Shown: one piece after another, positions 56,971-64,000 of the stretch
How the letters are laid out: the number at the start of each line of letters is the position of its first letter
How positions within the stretch are numbered: the first letter of the stretch is position 1
Source: Marinicella algicola
Lineage (GTDB): Bacteria; Pseudomonadota; Gammaproteobacteria; Xanthomonadales; Marinicellaceae
DNA: 64,000 nt
Assembly: GCF_028401385.1 (NCBI RefSeq)
Contig: NZ_JAQOMR010000001.1
Location: 2,110,501-2,174,500, forward strand
Direction of reading: 5' to 3'
Notes under the pieces: model-generated
What the model was told of the DNA's origin: nothing
Seen by the model: the letters and a program-made list of their open reading frames with translations, nothing else
Databases searched by the model: none
Position numbers and translations under genes: made by a program

Positions 56971-57438
56971 ATGGCAGACCAAAAGAAGGCAGTTGACGCA
57001 GCGCTGGTGCGGGAGCTCGCCGTAATTCTCAATGAAACCGACCTGACCGAAATCGAGGTTGATCAGGACGGCCTTCATATCCGCGTTGCGCGCGAAGTGA
57101 CGGTTACAACCGCGCCGCAGCAAGCCATGGCCTATGCCCCGGCGCCAGCCCCTACCGCTGCGCCCCAGCCTGCTGCGACCGAAGCCCCCAAGGCCAACAA
57201 TCACGACAACGCCGTGAAAGCGCCCATGGTCGGAACCGTTTACCTTTCCCCGCCCCCGGCGCTCGCCCGTTCATCGAAGTCGGCTCCAATGTGAAGGAAG
57301 GCCAGACCCTCATTATCATCGAAGCGATGAAGACGATGAACCAGATCCCTGCCCCCAAGAGCGGCAAGGTCGTCGAAATTCTCGTCGATGATTCCCAGCC
57401 GGTAGAATTCGACGAGCCGCTTGTCGTGATCGAATAAC
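56971..57438 (+). CDS. accB: acetyl-CoA carboxylase biotin carboxyl carrier protein (one frame break)
   Basis: It carries biotin between AccC and carboxyltransferase in malonyl-CoA formation. It starts [20 protein letters not shown], followed by an Ala/Pro-rich linker and the biotinyl domain. A break near 57248-57257 splits [20 protein letters not shown]; beyond it come [20 protein letters not shown] (biotinylated Lys in EAMKTMN) and the end PLVVIE with the stop at 57438. AccC starts 13 bases later. Confidence 0.94.
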
Positions 57439-57451
57439 GGGTCAAAGCCAA

Positions 57452-58798
57452 ATGTTTTCCAAAATCCTGATTGCCAACCGCGGCGAAATTGCACTTCGTG
57501 TGCAGCGCGCCTGCAAGGAACTCGGCATCGCCACCGTGGCCGTACACTCCACTGCCGACGCCGACGCAATGCATGTGCGCCTTGCCGATGAAAGCGTGTG
57601 CATCGGCCCGCCCTCCTCACGCGAGAGCTATCTCAATATTCACCAGATCGTCGCTGCGTGTGAGATCACCGGCGCGGATGCGGTGCATCCCGGCTACGGC
57701 TTCCTGTCCGAGAACGCCAAGTTCGCCGAGATCCTCGAGGCACACGGTATCACCTTCATCGGCCCGACCAGCGAACATATCCGCATGATGGGCGACAAGA
57801 TCACCGCCAAGACGACGGCCGAAGAACTCGGCATTCCCGTCGTCCCCGGCTCCGCCGGATCGGTCGACACCGAGGAAGACGCCATCAAGACCGCCGAGGA
57901 AATCGGCTTTCCTGTGCTGATCAAGGCAACAGCCGGTGGCGGCGGACGCGGCATGAAGCTTGCTCGCGACAGAGACGATCTGCTGGAAGCCTGGAGCACG
58001 GCGCGTGGCGAAGCCGCAGCGGCTTTCGGCAATGATTCGGTCTATATGGAGAAATATCTCGACAAGCCGCGTCACATTGAAGTGCAGGTCTTCGGCGACG
58101 GTGAAGGCGATGCCATTCATCTGGGCGAACGCGACTGCTCGCTGCAGCGCCGCCACCAGAAGGTCTGGGAGGAAGCCAATTCGCCAGCGCTCAACGTCGA
58201 GCAACGCATGGAAATCGGTGAAATCTGCGCCGCTGCAATGCGCAAGATGAAATATCGCGGCGCCGGCACGGTCGAGTTCCTGTATGAAAACGGCGAGTTC
58301 TTCTTCATCGAGATGAACACCCGTCTTCAGGTGGAACACCCGATCACCGAGGCCATTACCGGTATCGACCTCGTGCATGAGCAGATCCGCGTTGCCGCTG
58401 GCGCAGGCCTTTCGGTCAGCCAGAAGGATATCTCCTTTTCCGGCCACGCGATCGAGTGCCGCATCAATGCCGAAAATGCCAGGACCTTCCGGCCGTCGCC
58501 GGGCATGATCACGCATTTCCATGCGCCGGGCGGGCTTGGTGTGCGCATCGATTCGGGTGTCTATCAGGGCTATAAAATCCCACCCTATTACGACAGCCTA
58601 ATCGGCAAGCTCATCGTCCACGGGCGTACCCGCGTGGAATGCATGATGCGATTGAAACGCGCGCTCGATGAGTTCGTCGTGGACGGCATTGACACGACGC
58701 TGCCGCTTTTTCAGGATTTGATTGCCAACCAGGATATCGCCAATGGCGACTATGATATCCACTGGCTGGAACACTATCTGGAAGAGAAGAACGGTTAG
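57452..58798 (+). CDS. accC: acetyl-CoA carboxylase biotin carboxylase subunit
   Basis: An intact 448-residue ATP-grasp enzyme carboxylating biotin on AccB. Motifs: [40 protein letters not shown], the glycine-rich loop [39 protein letters not shown] and [19 protein letters not shown]. It belongs to the aroQ-accB-accC-aat operon. Confidence 0.97.
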   Translation: MFSKILIANRGEIALRVQRACKELGIATVAVHSTADADAMHVRLADESVCIGPPSSRESYLNIHQIVAACEITGADAVHPGYGFLSENAKFAEILEAHGITFIGPTSEHIRMMGDKITAKTTAEELGIPVVPGSAGSVDTEEDAIKTAEEIGFPVLIKATAGGGGRGMKLARDRDDLLEAWSTARGEAAAAFGNDSVYMEKYLDKPRHIEVQVFGDGEGDAIHLGERDCSLQRRHQKVWEEANSPALNVEQRMEIGEICAAAMRKMKYRGAGTVEFLYENGEFFFIEMNTRLQVEHPITEAITGIDLVHEQIRVAAGAGLSVSQKDISFSGHAIECRINAENARTFRPSPGMITHFHAPGGLGVRIDSGVYQGYKIPPYYDSLIGKLIVHGRTRVECMMRLKRALDEFVVDGIDTTLPLFQDLIANQDIANGDYDIHWLEHYLEEKNG

Positions 58799-58808
58799 CT
58801 GTGAGGCC

Positions 58809-59426
58809 ATGGAAAAGAACGCCGGAAAGAGCAGCGGAATCACACCGGAACTGCTTTTGAATGCCTATAGCATCGGCCTCTTTCCCATGTCCGAGTCGGC
58901 CGACGATACCGAGCTTTTCTGGGTCGAGCCGGAAATCCGCGGTATCATTCCGCTCGACAAACTCCACATTTCCCACAGCCTGCGCAAATTCATGCGCAGG
59001 TCTCCCTACGAGATTCGGTTCAATCATGATTTCGAGGGCGTGATCGCCGCATGTGCGGAGCCTGCGCCCGACCGGCCGCAGACATGGATCAATGACGAGA
59101 TCCGCAGCCTCTACAAATCACTGCATGCCATGGGCCGCGCCCACTCGGTGGAAGCCTGGCAGGACGGTGAACTTGTCGGCGGTCTCTACGGCGTCTCGCT
59201 GAAGGCGGCGTTCTTCGGCGAAAGCATGTTCTCGCGCCGCCCCAACGCCTCCAAGATCTGCCTTGTACATCTGGTGGAACGGCTGCGCGCCAACAACTTT
59301 CTGTTGCTCGACACCCAGTTCACCACCGATCACCTGAAGAGCATGGGCGCGGTCGATATTGTCAAAGAAGAATATATGACGCTGCTGAATGCAGCGCTGG
59401 TCTGGCCCGATCAGCCGTTTCCGTGA
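58809..59426 (+). CDS. aat: leucyl/phenylalanyl-tRNA--protein transferase
   Basis: An intact 205-residue N-end-rule enzyme adding Leu or Phe to N-terminal Lys or Arg of proteins for ClpS/ClpAP degradation. It starts [20 protein letters not shown] at 58809, 10 bases after accC. Motifs: [60 protein letters not shown] and [20 protein letters not shown]. Confidence 0.95.
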   Translation: MEKNAGKSSGITPELLLNAYSIGLFPMSESADDTELFWVEPEIRGIIPLDKLHISHSLRKFMRRSPYEIRFNHDFEGVIAACAEPAPDRPQTWINDEIRSLYKSLHAMGRAHSVEAWQDGELVGGLYGVSLKAAFFGESMFSRRPNASKICLVHLVERLRANNFLLLDTQFTTDHLKSMGAVDIVKEEYMTLLNAALVWPDQPFP

Positions 59427-59431
59427 ACCGG

Positions 59432-60845
59432 CTATGCCTGCCGGTTGTTGTACTCCGCAAGCCACGGCTGCGGCGGATCCGGTTCGTGGAGCGTAAGCCC
59501 CTCCCCTTCAGCCAGTCGCCCAGATAGCGGAAGAAATCGGCTGACGTGTATTGTACGGGCCGATAGCGCGTGTTCCACTCTCCCGGAACGAATTCTCCAT
59601 CCGCATTGCGCCTGCCGCCGCTCCAGTCATCCCAGGGGCTGACGCATTGATATGCGCGCCGATGCGGGAACTAAGGATCACGCATTTGCCGACGGCTTCC
59701 AGAACATCGAGCGAGATTGTTCCTTCCGGCGGATGGTCGAATTCCGAGGTTTCGGCAAGCCGTGTGCGATAGGCTTCGATATTGGGAATGCCGTAGGGCG
59801 ACGCCCGCACCGTCTGAAACCACTGCCGTCCAAGCGAAAACGTGCCGGCAAGCGCAGTCTCACTGCCGTCATGGGTGAAGTCGCAATCGTTGAAAACGAT
59901 ACCGTAAGGCGTGTGCATATTGGTCGAGGGCGCAACCACATAGGTGTGGTCGACCCGCGAACCGAGGGAGCGGATTTCGCAGCCGTCGAAATAGGCGGTC
60001 GAACGACCGAAAATGAAGTCGATATCGCCTTCGACATAGCAATGGCTGTAGTAGGAACGCACTGTTGTGCTGGGAACGCGGCCCTTGAAATAGAGCGTGT
60101 CCTGAAAGCTCGAGAACCGAACGTGGTCGAAATGGACCCGGTCGGCATTGTGCACCAGCGCCGCCACGGCCTGATGCCAGCCCTTTGCGAACTGCCCGGC
60201 TGCGTTCTTCGGCCCGCCCTTGCCATCCTCGCATTTCGAGTTCTGGTCCGCCCTGTCGCAATTATAGGCGTTTTGAACGGTCAGGTTTTTCGCCTGAAAG
60301 CCGTCATTCTCAACCCTGAGAACACAGGCATTCTCGGTGGAAAGACGTTGAAGAGCGGCATTAGCACGGTAGATTTCGGCAATTTCCGGCGCGTAGTGTT
60401 CGACGGCAGCGCCAAAAGCCGTCGCAAAATCAGCGCCGGTCATGCCCTGGTCGATATTGGCGCGGATCTCGGTGTCCTGCGGGGCCTGTCCTGTACCGTA
60501 AAGCGTAATCGATACGGAACGGCCGCCAACGATGAGCCGCGGGACGATAACAGTTTCCCCATAAACGCCGGGTTGGATAGCGATATAGATCCTGTTCCCG
60601 GTGTTACCTGCCGCCGCATCCAGCACAGCCTGGCTGACCGCCATCTGGATCGCATTGAATGCGCCGCCGGATTTACCGACCGTATAGTCGGCACGCGCCT
60701 TTGCGTTGCCGCACATGAAGGCGTCCGCCTTCGGATCCCAGGGATCGACGGTTTCGGCACCGGCACGACCTGAATATTTCAGAACCGGGAGGTAATGATA
60801 TTTTGCGGCTTCAGCGACCGAAAGCTCAGGACGCGCGTCTGACAT
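59432..60845 (-). CDS. pectinesterase-family protein (two frame breaks)
   Basis: A right-handed beta-helix carbohydrate-esterase-8 protein, about 470 residues. The catalytic signatures are VRFSSFQDTLYFKGRVPST (Gln and Asp of the QDTLY block) and YVEGDIDFIFGRSTAYFDGC (second Asp); upstream blocks are RIYIAIQPGVYGETVIVPR and DGFQAKNLTVQNAYNCDRAD. Repairs at 59635-59638 and 59507-59508 give a C-terminus with APWDDWSGGRRN and PDPPQPWLAEYNNRQA, stop 59432. No signal peptide is visible from the ATG at 60845, so an upstream exported start or a cytoplasmic or thioesterase-like (YbhC) role must be considered. It converges on aat with only five bases between them. Confidence 0.8.
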
Positions 60846-60869
60846 AGCGGGCCTTCGAAAATGGGAAAA

Positions 60870-61280
60870 TCACGGGGTGGGGACATCGGCCTGCTGCACA
60901 CAGTCGGTCAGCCAGACATCATAGATTGGATCCTGAACAGCGTTGAGTGCCGGTGAGTCAGCAAACATCCAGCCAGAAAAGATCCGGTTCACATCGTTTT
61001 GCAGCGATACCTTGTCGACCTGCACGAACGCATCGATCTGCTGCTCCTCGGTCTCATCGCGCGAATAGCAAACGCGTGGCGTTACCTGCAGACGGCCGAA
61101 CTGAACAGTCTCGCCGACATAGGCATTGAAGGTGTAGGTGCGTCCGGTGATCTTGTCGATACCGCCGAACACGGCCACCGGGTTTTCAACGCGCGCGGCA
61201 AAGGCCGGGCTTGCCGACATGCCTGCTGCCGACACAGCGAGTGAAACAGTAACAAGACGCCTTAATGCACGGAAATCCAT
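60870..61280 (-). CDS. DUF2155 periplasmic protein
   Basis: An intact 136-residue exported protein with a signal peptide (LVTVSLAVSAAGMSASPAFA before ARVENP). The mature part shows the family pattern AVFGGIDKITGRTYTFNAYV, QVTPRVCYSRDETEEQQIDA and IFSGWMFADSPALNAVQDPI, ending with YDVWLTDCVQQ. The two Cys residues could form a disulfide. The function is unknown. In alphaproteobacteria it usually neighbours the NDUFA12-like gene and aat, as here except for the interposed pectinesterase gene. Confidence 0.88.
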   Translation of the reverse strand: MDFRALRRLVTVSLAVSAAGMSASPAFAARVENPVAVFGGIDKITGRTYTFNAYVGETVQFGRLQVTPRVCYSRDETEEQQIDAFVQVDKVSLQNDVNRIFSGWMFADSPALNAVQDPIYDVWLTDCVQQADVPTP

Positions 61281-61373
61281 GAATCATCCCTTGATAACAA
61301 AAAGCGCGACCAATGCCGCGCTTCATTTCAGACTGACATGTGCGCCAGCATACCGTCTGATTGCGGCAAAAAC

Positions 61374-61772
61374 TTACGCGCCCGGTGTCCAGGCGTCATA
61401 GTCGCCGGTGACCTCGTCGCGCTCGCCCTGAACCGCAAGCGACCCCTTCGGCCGGTATGCCAGAGCCGTGCCCGTCTGGTTCGGGTTATGCGGTTTTTCC
61501 CATTCGCGGGCGTTATAGACAGCCTGCGTAGGCGGAGTATCGGTGCGATGATGCATCCAGCCATGCCAGCCGGGCGGAATGGAGGAGGCGTCAGCATAAC
61601 CCTTGTAGACCACCCAGCGACGCACGAGGCCGTAGGTGGACTTCCCACCTTGGTAATAGACGTTTCCGAACTGGTCTTCACCGACCTTGTTGCCGAAGCG
61701 ACGGGTGAACACATCCGTACCGATGGTCGAGCCGTTCCACCAGGTAAACATCTTTGCCAGAAAGCTTGCCAT
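61374..61772 (-). CDS. NDUFA12-family protein (complex I-associated B17.2 homologue)
   Basis: An intact 132-residue protein starting MASFLAKMFTWWNGSTIGTD. It shows the family sequence KVGEDQFGNVYYQGGKSTYG, RRWVVYKGYADASSIPPGWH and GWMHHRTDTPPTQ. In alphaproteobacteria and mitochondria this protein is an accessory subunit or assembly factor of NADH:ubiquinone oxidoreductase. The frame continues 14 codons upstream without family sequence. The 207-base gap to the GNAT gene holds no gene. Confidence 0.92.
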   Translation of the reverse strand: MASFLAKMFTWWNGSTIGTDVFTRRFGNKVGEDQFGNVYYQGGKSTYGLVRRWVVYKGYADASSIPPGWHGWMHHRTDTPPTQAVYNAREWEKPHNPNQTGTALAYRPKGSLAVQGERDEVTGDYDAWTPGA

Positions 61773-61979
61773 TCTTCGTTCCTTATGACGACCGGCGCTG
61801 CGGCCATGTGTCAATTTTCGTCATCCGTGTATGGCTTTTCCGATGGCATTTGTCCAGAGGGAGACGAAAGTACACGCCCAAATCCGAAGGACGTTCCGTC
61901 CTGCTGCAGAGCACAAAAGGGACTTATCAAGGACCACTTCAAGTCCGCCAGAGCCGTGTCAAGAACGACCAATCATCCG

Positions 61980-62483
61980 TTAGCCACCGGGCAGATCCTT
62001 TTCCATCACGATTGCCGGAATGCCGGAGCCGCAGGTGCCGCAATTCTCAGTCCGCCCGCTCTCGCTCAGGCCATGCGCCTGATAAAACGCAAACGCTGCG
62101 TCATTGCCGATGACGACTTCGAGCGCGAGCCTCCTGGCATTGGGAAAGCAGGTCTCGATCTCGGCGAAAAGATTACGGCCGATCCCCTGCCGCTGAAAAT
62201 CCGGATGGATATAAAGCTGGTGCAGGTTGACCACATCCGCGCGGCTTTTCGACGGTGCAGCATAGGCCATGCCACCGACCTTGCGGCCATCATCGGCCAC
62301 CAGAAACTCGCCGCCCTTGCGCTCGAGCCGGTCCTTGACTGCCTTGGGAGAATGCCAACCTGCAACAAGCTGGCTAACCTTTTCGGCGCCCATGATGGGA
62401 TCATAGGTGGCATGCCAAGAGACATCCAGCAGCGCGCAGACCGCCGGAATATCCGTTTCCATCGCGGTTCGGACGAAAAACAA
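61980..62483 (-). CDS. GNAT-family N-acetyltransferase
   Basis: An intact 167-residue GNAT protein. It starts MFFVRTAMETDIPAVCALLD. Motif A (acetyl-CoA) is VVNLHQLYIHPDFQRQGIGRN and motif B is ALEVVIGNDAAFAFYQAHGL. A Cys pair (ENCGTCGSG) near the C-terminus is unusual. The acceptor is unknown. It starts four bases after the gatB stop, so it is translationally linked to gatB. Confidence 0.88.
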   Translation of the reverse strand: MFFVRTAMETDIPAVCALLDVSWHATYDPIMGAEKVSQLVAGWHSPKAVKDRLERKGGEFLVADDGRKVGGMAYAAPSKSRADVVNLHQLYIHPDFQRQGIGRNLFAEIETCFPNARRLALEVVIGNDAAFAFYQAHGLSESGRTENCGTCGSGIPAIVMEKDLPGG

Positions 62484-62487
62484 AGGC

Positions 62488-63990
62488 CTACTCCGTAACG
62501 CCGAGCTTGTCCTTCACCAGCGCCTGAACGGCCTGGGGATTGGCCTTGCCCTTCGACGCCTTCATCACCTGACCGACAAACCAGCCGGCAAGCGAGGGCT
62601 TGTCCTTGACCTTTTCGGCCTGCTCGGGATTAGCGGCAATGATCTCGTCGACGATCTTTTCGATCGCGCCGGTATCGGTCACCTGCTTCATGCCGCGCTC
62701 TTCGACAATCGCCTTAGGGTCACCGCCCTCGTTCCAGACGATTTCGAACAGGTCCTTGGCGATCTTACCGGAAATCACGCCTTCCTTGATCAGCGACAGG
62801 ATTGCGCCTAGCTGCTCGGGCGAAACCGGGGTCTCGTCAATGCCCTTGCCAGCCTTGTTGAGCGCGCCGAGCAGGTCGTTGATCACCCAGTTGGCCGCGA
62901 CCTTGGCATCGCCCTGGCCGACCAGTTTTTCGTAGTAGTCGGAAACAGCCTTGTCGGAAACCAGTACGGAGGCATCGTAGATCGACAGGCCAAAATCGTT
63001 GACGAACCGCGCCTTCTTGTCGTCAGGCAGTTCCGGCAGATCCTTCGCCAGCTCCGCGATAAAGGCATCATCGAATTCGAGTGGCAGCAGGTCGGGATCA
63101 GGAAAATAGCGATAGTCATGCGCATCTTCCTTGGAGCGCATCGACCGGGTTTCGCCCTTCACCGGGTCAAACAGCCGGGTTTCCTGATCGATCTCGCCGC
63201 CGTCTTCCAGAATATCGATCTGGCGACGCGCCTCGCTTTCAATCGCCATGCCAACGAAGCGGATGGAGTTGACGTTCTTGATCTCGCAGCGTGTACCGAA
63301 TTCCCCACCCGGCTTGCGCACAGAGACATTGACGTCGGCGCGCATCGAGCCTTCGTCCATGTTGCCGTCGCAGGTGCCGAGATAACGCACGATAGTGCGA
63401 AGCTTGGTCAGGAATGCCTTGGCCTCGTCGGGCGAACGCATATCCGGTTTGGACACGATTTCCATCAGCGCCACACCGGATCGGTTCAGATCGACGAATG
63501 ACATCGAGGGATGCTGGTCATGCATCGACTTGCCGGCGTCCTGCTCCAGGTGCAGGCGTTCAATGCCAATTTCGATATCCTCGAAATTGCCCTGTTTGTC
63601 CGGCCCGAGCGAGATGGTGATGATGCCCTCGCCGACGATCGGATCCTTGTACTGCGAAATCTGGTAGCCCTGCGGCAGGTCGGGATAGAAATAGTTCTTG
63701 CGGTCGAAGATCGAACGCTTGTTGATCTGGGCCTTGAGACCGAGACCGGTGCGCACGGCCTGTTTGACGCATTCCTCGTTGATGACCGGCAGCATGCCGG
63801 GCATGGCCGCATCCACCAGCGATACATTGGCATTCGGCGCCTTGCCGAACCGGGTGGACGAGCCGGAAAACAGTTTCGAATTGCTCGTGACCTGCGCATG
63901 CACCTCCAAGCCGACAATGATTTCCCAGTCGCCGGTGACACCGGGCAACATGCGTTTGGGATCAGGCGTACGGGTATCGACAATGGTCAT
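62488..63990 (-). CDS. gatB: Asp-tRNA(Asn)/Glu-tRNA(Gln) amidotransferase subunit B
   Basis: An intact 500-residue kinase-like subunit of the GatCAB complex that amidates mischarged tRNAs. It starts [20 protein letters not shown]. Motifs: [40 protein letters not shown] and [19 protein letters not shown]. The C-terminal YqeY-like tail ends [11 protein letters not shown]. It lies at the window edge; GatA and GatC are not in view. Confidence 0.97.
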   Translation of the reverse strand: MTIVDTRTPDPKRMLPGVTGDWEIIVGLEVHAQVTSNSKLFSGSSTRFGKAPNANVSLVDAAMPGMLPVINEECVKQAVRTGLGLKAQINKRSIFDRKNYFYPDLPQGYQISQYKDPIVGEGIITISLGPDKQGNFEDIEIGIERLHLEQDAGKSMHDQHPSMSFVDLNRSGVALMEIVSKPDMRSPDEAKAFLTKLRTIVRYLGTCDGNMDEGSMRADVNVSVRKPGGEFGTRCEIKNVNSIRFVGMAIESEARRQIDILEDGGEIDQETRLFDPVKGETRSMRSKEDAHDYRYFPDPDLLPLEFDDAFIAELAKDLPELPDDKKARFVNDFGLSIYDASVLVSDKAVSDYYEKLVGQGDAKVAANWVINDLLGALNKAGKGIDETPVSPEQLGAILSLIKEGVISGKIAKDLFEIVWNEGGDPKAIVEERGMKQVTDTGAIEKIVDEIIAANPEQAEKVKDKPSLAGWFVGQVMKASKGKANPQAVQALVKDKLGVTE

Positions 63991-64000
63991 GGTCAGCTCA

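Overview
This window looks like chromosomal core sequence from an alphaproteobacterium of the order Hyphomicrobiales (Rhizobiales), probably Rhizobiaceae or a close relative. I infer this from the gene order (mraZ to ftsZ, lpxC, bamD, recN, ligA; aroQ-accB-accC-aat; rnpB next to mraZ), the long Q/P-rich FtsZ linker, the RNase E with a large charged insertion, and the betaine-lipid genes. I cannot name a genus from sequence alone.

Layout. 1-2000: the start of a LysR regulator, a divergent 55-residue protein and a GlxA/AraC-type regulator. 2000-9300 (minus strand): prmA, a SCO protein, a GFA-fold protein, CreA, ligA, an exo/endonuclease/phosphatase-family protein and a cardiolipin synthase. 9300-32260 (minus strand): recN, bamD, lpxC and the complete division and cell-wall cluster, transcribed mraZ-rsmH-ftsL-ftsI-murE-murF-mraY-murD-ftsW-murG-murC-murB-ddl-ftsQ-ftsA-ftsZ. 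Upstream of mraZ a sigma70-like promoter overlaps four phased TGGGN boxes, followed by the RNase P RNA gene. 33100-35900: an FAD oxidoreductase, a periplasmic DUF1176-like protein and a TerB/J-domain protein. 36100-45200 (plus strand): an FtsH protease, an AT-rich patch, an autotransporter-type barrel, PPi-dependent phosphofructokinase, a membrane protein, btaA-btaB and a lytic transglycosylase. 45200-50360 (minus strand): prfB with its programmed frameshift, PBP1A and an amidase. 51078-54126: RNase E. 54236-64000: an aminotransferase, a DsbA protein, aroQ-accB-accC-aat, then on the minus strand a pectinesterase-family protein, DUF2155, an NDUFA12-like protein, a GNAT acetyltransferase and gatB.

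Functionally the window is dominated by envelope biogenesis: peptidoglycan precursor synthesis (murB-G, ddl, mraY), septal and lateral synthases (ftsI, ftsW, mrcA), hydrolases (amidase, lytic transglycosylase), lipid A (lpxC), outer-membrane assembly (bamD), phospholipid and betaine-lipid synthesis (cls, btaAB) and fatty-acid initiation (accBC).

The most important caveat is sequence quality. About 50 single-base (rarely two-base) frame breaks lie in about 32 genes, including essential ones such as ftsZ, ftsA, murC, murG, lpxC, bamD, ftsI and rne. Most are apparent one-base losses in runs of 3-6 identical bases. Restoring the base recovers family-typical protein ends and, in several cases, the expected start/stop overlap with the next gene. 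I therefore treat these genes as intact CDSs with sequence errors, not as pseudogenes. The in-frame stop in prfB is different: it has all the hallmarks of genuine programmed +1 frameshifting. I found no CRISPR array, prophage, insertion sequence or tRNA. I do not see a wholly new system; the best candidates for novelty are the passenger-less autotransporter behind an AT-rich leader, and the pectinesterase-family gene placed in a normally conserved neighbourhood.
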